Assembly: GCF_000002425.4 (NCBI RefSeq)
Contig: NC_037270.1
Coordinates: 10,092,494-10,156,493, forward strand
Direction of reading: 5' to 3'
Length of the DNA stretch: 64,000 bases
Source of the DNA: Physcomitrium patens
Taxonomy: Eukaryota; Streptophyta; Bryopsida; Funariales; Funariaceae
The notes beneath the pieces were generated by a model. The model had not been told where the DNA came from. It was given only the letters and a program-made list of their open reading frames with translations, and ran no database searches. Position numbers and translations under genes: made by a program. Below, one piece after another: positions 1 through 11,869 of this stretch; position 1 is the first letter of the stretch; each line of letters starts with the position of its first letter.

Positions 1-728
1 CGACTCTCGGATCGAAATTCAAAAAGTTGATTGTCGCACTTCACAGCAAAGTCAATTGCTTGACTCAATATTTGAGGATCAGGTAAATTAAGCATCAATT
101 TCTTTACCTCATATTGTAATCCGTAGAGAAATTGACTCACAAGTGCGGCATCATCCCACTTGATATCAGTTGCAAGTTGTCAAAATTGCGAAGCATATAA
201 TGTTACTGATCGATTGCCTTGTTGCAAAATACGGATCTTGTTGGTTGCAACACGAATTGCATCATGTTCTCCAAACATGGATCGAAACTCCGCCAAAAAA
301 GCCTCCAGATTATCCAATATTGGATCTCGTCGTTCAAAAAAAGATGAAAACCATGACAATGCTGAACCTGAAAGAAGTGTACCAATGAATCTTACTTGTG
401 ACCCTGGAGTTGGATAGCTCTGGGGTTGAAGTTCAATCACTAGTTGGACCTGATTGATGAATCCTCGAAACTTGGATCTGGTACCATCAAACTTCTCGGG
501 CAAGGCAACTCTCGGTTCTCTAACACTCGAAGGGTGTTCCATTCTGGGAGAAGGGACATGGTTTGGTGCAGATGTTGAAGCAGCCCCAATCATCTCTATA
601 TCTTCACTTCCTACCATTCTTGTTGCTCCTTGTGGTGGTAAATTGAGTTGATGCATCGCAAGCATTAACTCCCTCAATTGTTCTTGCATCTGTGCCATTG
701 CACTCTTCATTTCAACAAGCTCTGCCAT
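1..728 (-). pseudogene. gag of chromovirus, one in-frame stop, incomplete
   Basis: The minus-strand frame opens with ATG at 728 and reads a typical retrotransposon Gag: a short coiled-coil-like start (MAELVEMKSAMAQMQEQ), a Pro/Ser region, then the conserved core (VALPEKFDGTRSKFRGFINQ). A TGA at 180-182 interrupts it, and the same frame then stays open to the window edge with matching Gag sequence. The codon before mutation was probably CGA, a CpG transition. Apart from that stop it is much better preserved than the gags of elements A and B. Confidence 0.8.
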
Positions 729-908
729 AGTAGCACTTAGAAAAGAGAAGATGTCTAATAACGCTCAAAACAAATAGAAGAGAGGAATTGATAACAAAGA
801 AAATACTAAGAACAATATCAGTTTAAAAGAGGGTAATCCGCAACTTCTAATGCGCTTATGTCTTATCAAGAAAAAGGGGTAATCCACTCTTAATCAAGAA
901 AAGACAAA

Positions 909-920
909 GCTCTGATATTG
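909..920 (-). promoter_or_regulatory. Probable primer binding site (initiator Met tRNA)
   Basis: The minus strand reads CAATATCAGAGC, matching the usual plant gypsy initiator-Met site (TGGTATCAGAGC) over its last nine bases. It lies about 20 nt inside the LTR end, which is further than usual. The equivalent in element A (about 53394-53406) reads TAGTATTAGAGC. Confidence 0.5.
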
Positions 921-940
921 TAAGTGTACTCTTGTCAATC

Positions 941-1470
941 TGTCAAGGACAAGAACTCGATGAAAGCTAAAGAGTAAGTGAGACTTTTCTCAAAAAGAAA
1001 TAGGACAAAATAGAAATATGTATATTAAGAAAGAAACTGGAATGGCTATTGCCAAAATACAAGAAAACTAGAGACCCTTGAAACTAGACTAGAAGCAAGA
1101 AAAGAGTTGACAAGAGTGAAGAGGGCTTCACTCTTGCCTCTATATATACTATCTAACTAGAAGCCACGTGGCGATGTTCTATAAGACCTCCAGTATATGT
1201 TGACTTTCTAGGCCACATGCCTTTACTTGCAAGGCAAGTTTTCTATGGATGGACCACGTAGTTAGCTTGTTCTTTAAGCTTCCAACATGCGTGGCACATG
1301 GCTAACTTGTTGACCAAGTTTCTAACCTAAAAGTCAACTATAGACTCCTATAAAGTCAAAGCAGCGTCTATGAAGCTTCTAAGAAGCTTTTCTAGAAGAT
1401 ATTACACAATTAACCTACTTTTACATACTTTTATCTATTCATATAGGTAATTATATGTATGTCCGTGACA
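941..1470 (-). repeat. 5' LTR of minus-strand chromovirus
   Basis: Read on the minus strand it begins TGTCACGGACATA and ends CCTTGACA, the TG...CA termini of an LTR. It carries a TATA-like run near 1140-1150. Just downstream of that is a perfect 11-bp hairpin at 1111-1136 (loop AGGG), and upstream is an AAGCTTCT/AGAAGCTT palindrome at 1371-1398. All three recur in the LTRs at 3.5, 14.9, 52.8 and 59.9 kb. Confidence 0.85.
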
Positions 1471-1598
1471 CATAGTATACCATGTTAAAAAGATATTTTG
1501 ATAAATACTAATTAACAAGAATGTGTGGCTAATAAATCATGATAATTATTAAGAACATGAATTATAAAAAATCAAAATATCAATACACTCTTATGTTA

Positions 1599-1646
<48 letters not shown>

Positions 1647-1664
1647 CTGAAAGATAGTATAATA
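1471..1664. repeat. AT-rich spacer with (TA)n microsatellite
   Basis: This short AT-rich spacer lies between two LTR copies. It contains an uninterrupted TA dinucleotide run at about 1600-1644. No coding signal is visible. Confidence 0.7.
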
Positions 1665-2070
1665 TTAAAACTACAATAACTACTGCCAAAAACAAGAATA
1701 CTAGAGACTCTTAAAATAAGACTACAAACAAAAAAAATATTGATAAGAGTGAAGAAGGCCTCACTTATACATCTATATATACTAAACTGGAGCTATATGA
1801 AGGCATTCAATATAATCTCTAATATATGTCTTACTTGTGATACATGTGTCTAACTTACAAAATTAGTTTTTTATATAATCTCCACATGACCAACTTATAC
1901 TATAAGTAGCCAATATGTGCAATATGTGGCCAATTTGTTGGCTAAGTTTTCAACCTATCAATCAACTATAGGCATGTATAAAGTCAAATCTACATCTATA
2001 AAGCTTCAAAGAAGCTTATCTATAAGATATTATTAAATTTATCTACTTTTATTTATTTTGATCTAATTCT
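1665..2070 (-). repeat. Degenerate LTR remnant of the chromovirus family
   Basis: It aligns by eye with 1050-1435 in the same orientation: the 'tactgccaaaaacaagaa' start, the AAGAGTGAAG hairpin arm near 1748, the 'gtataaagtcaaa' block and the AAGCTTC/GAAGCTT palindrome near 2005. It is more diverged than the neighbouring LTR, and the second arm of the hairpin is eroded. No internal region is attached, so it is an old solo LTR or a fragment. Confidence 0.65.
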
Positions 2071-2485
2071 TCTTATTTAGATAAATAAAAGCATTGATAA
2101 TATTTGTAATAGTGATAAAGGAGCTATGAAAGAAAAAAATCAAGAGTAAAAGAAGATAGAAGTAATATATGATTTGAGCCTTGCTAATATAAAAGACAAA
2201 CAATAGAATAAGAGAAGTGTTTATACAAAGTTTTCTAAAATCTAAGTCTTGTTAATAGAGTATTAAGCTTTTTCCAAGATATAATTATAGCTATTATTCT
2301 ATACTTGATCTTTTATACTTAATCTATAATATTGATGTTATTATTGATAAAGTACATTTTAGATGTATAGTTTAGTGCTCTAGATATTCATTATATGTTT
2401 TTTTGTATGCAAAGATTATATCCAATGAATATTGCAAGAATTTATTTTTCACCTGTCTTTTTTTCTTTTTCTTTCTTTCTTTCTT

Positions 2486-2528
<43 letters not shown>

Positions 2529-3542
2529 TAGATAAGATAAGATTATCAAATAGGCCAAAAATATTGAAGCAATTAATTAGGTTTTTTTATAGAAACAAGA
2601 GTGTAATTATTAGGCATAGATATTGATATATCATTTCTACTCAATCAAAGTGCATAGAACAATATATACATAATCTATTACAAGTTGGAAACTCTTTGAG
2701 GTCTAATTAATAGGATTGTAAATGACAATGAGTCTTTTTTTAGATATATGAATTTTTTTTAAACATATTATTCAATGTATCTTGAAATTTTTTTTTAAAT
2801 AATTAAAATTAGTTTATTAGATGAAAGCTCTAAATCCTTAATCTATTGAAGAACCTAATAATGACTATCAAACCTTGTATACTATATTGAAAAATTGCCA
2901 AATAATTGCCTCTCATTATCATGTTATGTAAAAACTAACATGATAATATATTATACATTTGGCTATGGAAAAGTTTGAATTTACTTTAAAGTTTGATTTA
3001 TAATCCAAAACAATGCATAAGGTACTTAAAAAAATCATTTCACAATCTTAAAGAATCTAAGTAAGCTTCTAATTATTTCAAGTATATTTTATAAATCTTT
3101 AAAAAATCCTATATATATATATTGTTATATTTTAATTAATTTCAAATAAAATTTAAATAATCTTTGAAAATCTTTAATAATCTTTAATATACTAAAAATA
3201 AATTCTAATCAATTTTTAATATCTTAATTATTAAATTTTAATCAAATATTAATCAAATTCTATAACAAATTTTAAATCTTAATAATTAATAATTAAATAT
3301 CCATCTTAAATCAAACTTTACACATCTCTCAATCTTGTAGTTGTAAAAAAATACAACAAATTTAAAGAGGATTGAATTTATTAAATATAAGAAAAATCTT
3401 ATAATCTATTTGGGTGGCAGTTGGCATTATTCTCCAATCTTGATGTCAAGCTTCTAATCCTAATATCTCTTCTTTCTAACGTTTAATTGCTCTTGAATTT
3501 TTTACAACTATTAAAAATCAAGTTTGGTACTAGTACATCAAA
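2071..3542. other. AT-rich intergenic DNA, no gene seen
   Basis: It is low-complexity AT-rich sequence. It contains a pyrimidine (CTTT)n tract running into a (TA)n run at about 2456-2522, and near 3090-3310 a quasi-repetitive stretch built of short 'aattctaatca'-like units. I see no reading frame with a recognisable product. Confidence 0.6.
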
Positions 3543-4094
3543 TGTAATGGATATATATATTTATTCCAATAGTTACTTATATGATTAGGTAGAAATAGAT
3601 AAATATAGATTAATTTTATAAAGACTTCTAGAGAAGCTTTCTAAAAGCTTCATAGATGCGGTTTTGACTTTAGATGTTGTTGTAGGTTAGAAACTTGGCC
3701 AACAAGTTAATCACATGGTGGTAGCTTACAGAATAAGTTAACTCTATATAGTAGCTTGTAAAACAAGCTAATTATATGGCATATATATATATATAACCTA
3801 CCTTGTAAGTTAAAACATGTGGCTAGCAAAGTCAACACATGTGAAAGGTCCTATAGAATATCGCCATATAGCTCTTCGTTAGAGAGTATATATGGAGATA
3901 AGAGTGAAGCCTTCTTCACTCTTGTCAATGCCTTTCAAGTCCTTAGTCTTGTTTCAAGACTTTTTAATCTTCTTATTTTTAGCAATAGCCATTCAAGTTT
4001 AATATTATATCATCTTTGAGTGATTGTCTAATTCCTTTCACCGACACAAGAGTGTATTGAGGATTTTCTTTCTTTGAGTTTCATATCCTTTATA
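3543..4094 (+). repeat. 5' LTR of element B
   Basis: It is about 552 bp and begins TGTAATGGATATA, where the partner has TGTCACGGACATA. It holds the AAGCTTT/AAGCTTC palindrome near 3630-3652, a TATA-like run near 3884-3892 and a perfect 10-bp hairpin at 3900-3923 (loop CCTT). Confidence 0.85.
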
Positions 4095-4309
4095 ATTTGA
4101 TAAGAATACTAATATATTATTTTTATCTTATTTTAGAAGTAAGTGGATTATCTCACTTTTATTATCGTATTTTGAAGGTTGTGGACTAAGTAGCTTTCAA
4201 CAAAAATCTAATTTTTCAATATTGATCTTTTTCTTAAAGATAGTGGATTATCTTTCTTTCTTGAAATCTTTATTAGAGATTACAGATTATCTACTTCTAA
4301 TTTAAGTTT

Positions 4310-4688
4310 TTGGATTTGTTTGAATTATCTATAGAAGGAAAGATTATGAATGCTACTCTTAGCAAAAGTGAGAATAGATTTGCAACTATTGCGGATCTTA
4401 ACAAACTTGTCAACACTCTTAGGGGAGAAATTTCACTCATCACTAACATCAACCATAGAAGCACTACTTCTATACCTACAGAAGAAGTCCAAAGTCTATG
4501 TTAAGAAGTTGTGTAATTAAAAGACACAGTCAATGAGCCTCACAACCAGATTCAGAGAATCTTGCTTCTACAAAATCAAGAGAGGCAAAAACTAGTATGC
4601 TCGAGAATTTTGATGGAACAAGATCAAAATTATAAGGGTTTTTATAACAACTTAATCTCTACTTAAGGTTACATCCTTTCTAATATGA
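4310..4688 (+). pseudogene. Element B gag, N-terminal part
   Basis: A short open frame at 4310-4504 is followed by the Gag core 'FDGTRSK' (near 4600-4630), which matches the gag at the left window edge. Stops interrupt it, and the coding sequence breaks at about 4688 where element C is inserted. It resumes after 10604. Confidence 0.65.
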
Positions 4689-6013
4689 TTTCATATTACA
4701 TGTTGTTTTGCTCAGGAATGCATCAAGCACTTAGTTGAGGAAGGTGAGATTATGTTTCACAAGTAGTTAAGAAATCCTAATAGGTTTTGTCCATACGAGA
4801 AGAATATAATTTGAATTTCAATTCAAAAGTGCTTAAAACACTCTTTTTAGTAGTCTTAATCTTACATAAATCCCAATTACCTTGTTACTTTCATATTTAA
4901 GCAATTTAGATTTTTCTTGTAAGCCCCACTCCTAATCAGTGAGCTTTAACAAGCTGTAACATCCAATCCGATTGTCCACTTGATGTAGAATTTTGCATGA
5001 AATTGTCAATATAAGTCTTCTATATGCTCAAGAATTTTTGGCCCAATCCAATTTACAAATTGTGAGAAAATCTCCAAAAATTGCATTGATGTTACTCGGC
5101 CGCCAACTTGAAAAGTGAAGTAGAAATCCCAGCAATGATTTCTCCTTTTTCAACTATTAACTTTGTTTCAAAATTGGTGTGTAACTTGATCTTCAAGTCC
5201 TTCGACATGATGCCAATTTTTCACTAGAATCCAATTGATAGATCTTTAGATATTATAGAAATCCTACCCAACCTCAAACTGCCACCTTTTGAAATGCTCT
5301 TGTGCTAAAAACTAGATATCTCTAAACTACGCCATTAAATTATTACAAAATTTTGTATACACTTAGCACACCCAATAATCCAAATAGTTTCAAGTTTTTA
5401 ATTGTAGATGTCACACCAATTGTCAAAACCAGCCAAAATTATTAGCCCTAATTATATTATATAAAATCCAAATCATTGATATAAACCTTGACTTTGAAAA
5501 ATAATTGCTAAGTCTTCCAAAACCATCTCAATAAAATTCTTATGTTTCTAGAAAGAACTTCAAGCTAACTCTCAAATCCTAACCTCCAATCTTTGAATGA
5601 TCCTCTATTTTTTGCCTTATGCTGTTGTTTTAGTGGCTAGAGGTCTGATTTCGACCCTATCTCATAAATGTCGACCCCCAAGTATCAATCCAACCTATCT
5701 TAAGGTATTTTTAGTCCAATCCTACTTTCAACTTAATCCTAGTATCAACTATATTAATTATTTACCTCTTTTAATCTGATTTCATCAATTTATGGTCTTT
5801 CTAAGGTAATAGAAGAGTCTCTACAACCTAGAAGGTAAAATTATTAACTAATCTTCAATCTACTAACTATTTAGATAAGAAAATAACTTAAGAGGCTTTT
5901 ATAAAATCCATGTTTAGAAACCTCAAATTATAATTAAACTAAGATAATTAAATATTAATTAGAAATTTAATTTTTATTATAATTTTACTATATAGTCATA
6001 TTAGATCACGACA
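4689..6013 (-). repeat. 3' LTR of element C (~1.3 kb)
   Basis: It matches the reverse complement of the solo LTR at 56404-57724 along its whole length. On the minus strand it starts TGTCGTGATCTAATATGAC and ends near ATGAAA, where the other copy has ATGACA. A purine-rich AAGAAGGTGTGGA lies immediately upstream on the minus strand, as expected of a polypurine tract. Confidence 0.85.
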
Positions 6014-7400
6014 TCCACACCTTCTTAACCTGCCTATCTTTCGACATGCGCCAAATGAACTTCATGTCATAATTGGCATCACACCATCTCTTCATTTTCT
6101 TCATCAAATCCTTCATTTCTATTTTCACTATCATCTTCAAAATAATTATCTTCTTCAAAAATGTCGATATGTTCAGCATGATCTTCTATATTGATTCCTC
6201 TATCTCATCTTTTAAAAGTCTCTACTCGCTTCCCTACAATAGATATTTTCAACCTTGTACAATCTAACTCTCTTAATAAATATGTGGCATTATCATGAAC
6301 CATTACTACCACATATGATCCAAACCAATGTTTCAAAAACTTTCGCAAAGTACTATGTTGGTTATTCAAACTGCTATCATAAACAAATACCTAATCATCT
6401 TCTTCAATTGCTCTAGGTGTCAATTGATGTTGCTTATCAAATCGAGTCTTATTTCCTAATCTTGCCTTTTATAATCTTTTTAATGCTAGTTCTAATCTTT
6501 CGATCTTTGTTCAAGTTGTCAGATTCTAATGGCTAACAATTCCTCTTTTGTCAACCCATCTTTCCGTGGTAGCATACTCCAAGTTGGCACATTTTCTTCA
6601 ATTGACATAAATGGTTTTTGACTTGTCATAAGTTCCATTGACATATATCATGTCACCAAACTATATGTTGTTCGATCAACCCATAATGCATAAGGTAGAA
6701 GTCGAGGCCATTCTCTAACTCTTCCATTGCAAGCTTTAACTAAGGCTTTTACAATTGGTGGATGCACACGTTCACTCTTTGCATTCTCCTCTGGATTATA
6801 AGTAGTAGTCAATGATAATTTGATCCCACATCTCTTAAAAAAATCATGAGCTTTATGTGCATCCAATTTTCCTCGATCTGCAATGATCTTTCCTACACAT
6901 CTATAGCGACAAATAACTTCTTCAAATAAAAATCTGTAAATTCTCTCTATGGACTTTGTTCTTAGTGCCCTACCTTCTACTTGGTTTGATAAATCTTCAG
7001 GAGCCAAAACTAAATATCTCATTTGCCATAGTCCCACTAGCATAATAATCAAATCCACAATCCATTTAAAATGAATAGCCAAAGGATATGTCAGATGCAA
7101 CCCATCTCGATGTCATATATTTGAATACATCTGACAAGTTATACAAGATTCTACAAACAAAGTTACATCTTGATACATATTCTTCAACCAATATTGTTCC
7201 TTCATTTTAGCAAAAGTAGCCCAAATTCTTCTATGTTCCACCCATAGACTCTCATGGAACTCCTTGAGTAGTCTTTGTTGATCTTCTTTGGTATCTACTA
7301 CTCATCTTCGCATTCCAATTCCTTCCTCTGGTCTCTTCCATAAAAACCATTCTTGAAGCAAAAATCTATAAGCCTTCTTTCTTATTTGATTAAATTTTTC
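6014..7400 (-). pseudogene. Element C integrase region
   Basis: The frame at 6648-7100 (minus) carries the integrase catalytic core of gypsy elements, including 'GKIIADRGKLDAHKAHDFF' (core Asp) and 'TTYNPEENAKSERVHPPIV', where the third acidic residue is expected. Upstream (7100-7400) are broken remnants of the zinc-binding N-terminus. The stretch 6014-6640 carries further degraded minus-strand coding sequence up to the polypurine tract. Stops break it in several places. Confidence 0.8.
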
Positions 7401-7406
7401 TGTTGA

Positions 7407-8939
7407 TCAATTCTCTTCTTTAGTCAAGGTATTCAGATAAAGACCAATTTTTAGTAATTCTCCTTCATAAAACTCTTCAAAAAAAATCTTGTCTTCCTTA
7501 TTAAGATTTGATATTGAATAGAATTTTGTTCCAACATCATCAATATCTTCAACTATCTCATCTTCTCTTTCATATACTGCTTGAGATAACATATCTCCTA
7601 CCAGATTGTCTTTCCTCACAACATGCCTAAATTCTGGATTTAGTGATTTGATATAAGTAATCCATCTCAACATCATAATATTTGGTGTTGTATAAATAGA
7701 AATCATTCCAAATAAAGGTAAAAAACCTGTTTCAATTACCACCATAGTTCCAATCAAATAATCCTTTTCAGCTTTCATAGCTGAAACAACTCCCTATAGT
7801 TCTCTTTTCATCTGTGAATATGCACGTTGGCAAGTACCTAAAACTTTAGCTCCAAATTGCATTGCAAATCTGTGTCCATTTGAATCATCTTGACCTACAA
7901 TCCATCTAATGGCAATCGGATTAGTATCCACAATAAGAATCACTGGTCTATTGTACTTATAATCAACCTTTCTCAACACTGGATGCAATATCAATAATTT
8001 CTTCAATCTTTGCATTCCTTAAGTATGCTTTTCTTTCCATTTAAATTGATAGCCCTTGCATAATAGTTCATACAATGGATCCGCTATGTGAGCATAATGA
8101 AGAATCCAAATACGATAAAATACACATGTACCTAAAAACTTGTGAACCTCTGTTAAAAAACTACAATCCTCTTTCATTCTCTCAATTGCATCAACTTTAG
8201 TCGGATCTGGTTTTCTTCCATAAAATCCACATAAATGTCCAACAATCACAACCTCTTGTACTCCAAATGTAGATTTTGTACTCGATAATGTAAGATGAAC
8301 TTCTCCAAGCCAAGTCAATATTTCTTTACAATCTCATATATGATCAGCAACATACTTGCGACACTCCTTCTTATCTAAAGTTTCATCCTTGTCTTCTTTT
8401 ATGCACCCCTTTATAGGAACATCATCTAGAAAAGGCATAGTCTTCTGAAGAATAAAATCTCTTAATACCTTATTCATATCCTTCATCATATGTACAACTG
8501 AATTAGTTGCGCCTTGAGAAAGAGTACACATTCTAACTAATTCAAGTGGTATTTTCATTGTTGTCATATCTCTACTTCTTTCTACAAGTCAAAATTGGTA
8601 ATAGCCCGAATACAAATCACTCATTGAATAGATTGCCCTTTCTATAAACACTTTAGCAAATTCATCTACTATAGGCCCAATTCCTATATTTTTGATAGTT
8701 ATTGCATTCACTAGTTGCATATCTTGAATAAAATGTAATGATCCATTTTTCTTAGGCACTATAAACCATCGACTAGAATATGGTGCAAAAGAGGGCTCTA
8801 AAATCTTCATCTTTATCTCTTCTTTTAATGATTCTACCAAACTCAATAAATATGCCCTTGGTTTTGGTATTGGCCTTAGATTCCAAGGTACATGTGGTAC
8901 AGTGAAAATAACCATAGGTGTTACAATATTTGCATCCAC
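7407..8939 (-). pseudogene. Element C reverse transcriptase and RNase H
   Basis: It lies in four broken minus-strand frames. 8589-8939 holds the RT fingers (WFIVPKKNGSLHFIQDMQ, then YSMSDLYSGYYQF, matching the D-x-x-x-G-Y motif A). 8334-8567 covers the region of the catalytic motif, here MPFLDDVPIKG in place of the usual YxDD context. 8019-8318 is the thumb/connection, and 7407-8015 is the RNase H-like region. Frameshifts and stops separate the pieces. Confidence 0.8.
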
Positions 8940-9131
8940 ACATCCAATTTCATAAGATTCAAAGACAAATGATCTATCTTATTTTGCCAACATCTCTTTG
9001 AAGTAGGTAATTTCCTCTGGCAATAAAGAACCATGAAAACCAATCTTCAATTCTTCAAAAGTCTCTTTAGTAAATTTGTGACCAATATTCTTTGGATCTT
9101 TCAAGCTCCTTTCTCTTGATGCTTTTTCTAT

Positions 9132-9847
9132 TTATTCTTTAGAATCTTTTGGCAAAGGTCCAACAACTGATTTAACTTTCTTATCTACTATCTTATATTT
9201 TGTCTCAATTATAACCTCCGGTACTTGAAAAGATTCAATCATATCATAAACTTCTCTTGAATGAATTGATATAACTTTATCATCATTACCTAATTCAATA
9301 GACGCAATCAATTCCAAAGGATCCTCCAGTCTATTCTCTTCATAAATACTAGTAATCTTTTCATTATCTTCTAATATTCACAATCTATACAATTCTTTTT
9401 CAATAGTACTTAATTCCTTCTTTCTTTTTCTTTTTAAATCATCAATCTTCTTATACATAATACTTCTATTTTCAAAAATGCTAATAAATCCTCCATTAAA
9501 GGTACCTACATCTTGAAAATGTACCTCTTCTTTTGTATTTCTATAATCTCGCTTCATATTGGTACCTCCAAAAAATCCTTGAATTCTTCAACAATCTTTG
9601 GCAATGAATTTTCTCTCAATTTGTCTCGATTCCGCTCATGATTTGGAAGCACACTTAAAAAGTGTACTGCCCTCCTTCCATCCATACTACGAATTCGTGC
9701 ATAAGTTGAACCATCATCAAATATCTTTGTTTCCATCCAAGTTACAATAATATATGGTTGTCCCAAAATAAGAAGATAAGATGTTGCATCTTGAAGAAAA
9801 AAATTTTGTTCCATTGCAACATCACCAATCTGAATTTTCACATTCAT
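9132..9847 (-). pseudogene. Element C protease and linker
   Basis: The minus-strand frame 9554-9847 contains a retroviral-type aspartic protease C-terminal pattern (SYLLILGQPYI, matching the conserved 'ILG.P' block). The frame 9132-9317 is poorly conserved linker between protease and RT. The active-site D-T/S-G is not readable, lying in degraded sequence to the right (about 9850-10000). Confidence 0.65.
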
Positions 9848-10237
9848 ACAAACACCATATAACTTTCTTTGTGTATTATTGGCTGCCTGTATTGCTCATC
9901 CATGCTCCATGTCAATTGGCCACCTTTGCTTCATATAAAGATCTTTAGACATAAGGTTTATCTCTAAACTATGGTCAACCAAAGCAACAACCGGTTCGTG
10001 CATATCTCCAATCTTCATTAATGCCTCTGTAGTTGCTCTAGCCCAATGCTTCTGAGTATGATGACTTGAAACCTCTCTATCTTTATTACCTTAATCATCA
10101 AAACGTACCCTTTGATTATGACTCCTCTTTTCACTTGCTAATTGTTTGTAACAATTATCAAATATATCTTCTTCACCTTCATATATGTATGCATCAATAG
10201 CATGATTTAATCCAACTTCTCCCATTAACTACCTCTT

Positions 10238-10530
10238 TCATTTAATATTGTCAATAATGACATTATGGAATTCTTTCTTAGCAATTCCTAAAATTTCTTT
10301 CAATGTAAACTCAACCTTAGCATTGAGCACACGTTCTTCAAGCACTCTCTTTAAATCTGCTGCCGCTTCAACATTAGAAAGTAGTTTATAAGTAGTCAAT
10401 TTATCTTTATCTTTAATTTTCTTTGCTTTTTCTTTCAATATTGTTGAAATATCTTTTATGGGCAATTCTTGTGAAGCAGATGCACGAGCTTTATCTCCTC
10501 GAGTTTGTCTCTTCGAGTTTCCTTCTCTTA
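10238..10530 (-). pseudogene. Element C gag/pol linker fragment
   Basis: The frame 10238-10465 reads a charged helical segment (VEFTLKEILGIAKKEFH) like the conserved segment before the protease in some gypsy polyproteins. The gag proper is missing, since the LTR stub begins only ~65 bp further on. Confidence 0.55.
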
Positions 10531-10604
10531 ATTAGAAATTCAACTTTGATTAGAAATTCAACTTTGATTATAATTTCACTATATAGTCGTATTATATTAT
10601 GACA
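10531..10604 (-). repeat. Element C 5' LTR stub
   Basis: Only about 74 bp remain of the ~1.3-kb LTR. They match the first bases of the 56404 copy (TGTCAT, then ATACGACTATATAGTG). Next to it, an 18-bp unit (ATTAGAAATTCAACTTTG) occurs twice in tandem at about 10531-10566. Confidence 0.7.
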
Positions 10605-11290
10605 ACGTAGATGGATTTACTTAAGTCGATTTCATAGGCACACTTCTATTTGAAAGTGTTTTTTTTTTTTAGTTTTGATCTTTGATGTAAAAAGATTCAA
10701 GACTTCTTTATGATTTAAATTTATTCTTAGAAGTGTTTATGACCACATTTGGAGAAAGTGATCGAGAATGAGTAGTAGAGACCAAACTCTTATCTTTATA
10801 ATAAGCATCACAATTAGCCACTACGTTTGCTGCTGAATTCGAAAACCTCACTTACGACATGGTTTGAAATGACAAAATACTTATCAATCAATTTTGATAT
10901 GGATTGAAAGATAGCGTCAAAGATTTCTTATTAATAATATTAAAAATAGAATATTTAGAACAATTTATTACTCAAGCCATTGCATTTGATAATCAATTAT
11001 TTGAAAGGCATCAAGAACAAAAACTTAGCTAGATAAGAACAAGTCAAGTAATGGCAACAACTCCTAAGTTTTCTGAAACGTATTCATCAAAGCCGGAACC
11101 AATGCAAATTGATACAATACTTTTTAAATCTCTCATAGAACAAGAAAAGACTTGACGTTGCTAGAAGGATTTATATTTATATTAAGAAGAAGTTAAGCAC
11201 ACCGCTCAATATTATCTAAAGAAGCAATACAATTATAAAATGAGGAGCACAATTACCAAGGAAGATAATGTATCAAAAAATAAGTTTCTT
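10605..11290 (+). pseudogene. Element B gag, C-terminal part
   Basis: Gag resumes immediately after element C: the 'GTLLSGSALSWF' equivalent is degraded, but 'FGE.D', 'FLINNIKNRIF' and 'QAIAFDNQLFE' blocks match the gags in A and at the left edge. The zinc-knuckle region near 11150-11215 has lost cysteines. Confidence 0.65.
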
Positions 11291-11307
11291 TAGGTACAAT
11301 AGGGACC

Positions 11308-11733
11308 GTGCGGCTCAAATCATGTGCAACATCTAGTAATGGTCATATTCTCTCCTCAGATACCTCACCTTGTTTTACAATAGATGTATGTTTAGAACCT
11401 AAAAATCATAAAGTCTTTGTCTTATTAGATTCACAAGCCTCAGCCTATTTTATAGATAAAGATTTTGTCAAAAATAAAAAAATATCTTTAGTCAAGAAAA
11501 CTAAATCCGTACATGTAGAAGTCATAGATGGTTGTTTATTATCTTCTAAAAATATTATCTATGAGATTGTTCTTTTAAATGTAGTAATTAAAGATCATAA
11601 CAATATAGTAGTGTTTAATGTAATAAGATTTTTCTCCAATCTGATTATTTTAGAATTATTGTGGCTAAAAAAACATAACCCTCAAATAGATTGGATTTCC
11701 TGTAACTTTAATTTTTTTAGTAGTATAATCTAA
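11308..11733 (+). pseudogene. Element B aspartic protease
   Basis: This is an open frame of 141 codons with the retroelement protease fold pattern. The active site reads LLDSQAS where D-S-G-A is expected, so the catalytic glycine is changed. The matching frame of element A (54569-54946) reads LIDLGAL. Confidence 0.75.
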
Positions 11734-11869
11734 GGTTGGATTAGTGAAGTAGAAGTACTTAAGTTTAATACAGTCAAACCTTTACTGATATATGTGAGAG
11801 CTTTTATACATTCTACAAAAGAAGGGTTATCTTTTGCTATATATATAATGTCCATTTTTAATGGTAAAA

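Larger units (their letters stand above)
1..1470 (-). mobile_element. Ty3/gypsy chromovirus, 5' part, cut by window edge
   Basis: On the minus strand this reads 5' LTR (1470 down to 941), a primer-binding-site-like stretch, then gag from 728 to the window edge. The rest of the element lies to the left of position 1. LTR and gag closely match elements A (52.8-60.5 kb) and B (3.5-15.4 kb), so all three belong to one family. This is the best preserved gag of the family in the window: one in-frame stop is visible. Confidence 0.85.
4689..10604 (-). mobile_element. Element C: nested Ty3/gypsy element of a second family
   Basis: It sits inside the gag of element B, in opposite orientation. On the minus strand the order is a 5' LTR stub (10604 to about 10531), gag/linker, protease, RT, RNase H, integrase and 3' LTR (6013-4689). 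The gypsy order (RT before integrase) is clear. LTR length (~1.3 kb) and protein sequence set it apart from A and B. Most of the 5' LTR is missing. Multiple stops show it is dead, and B must have been present before C inserted. Confidence 0.85.
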
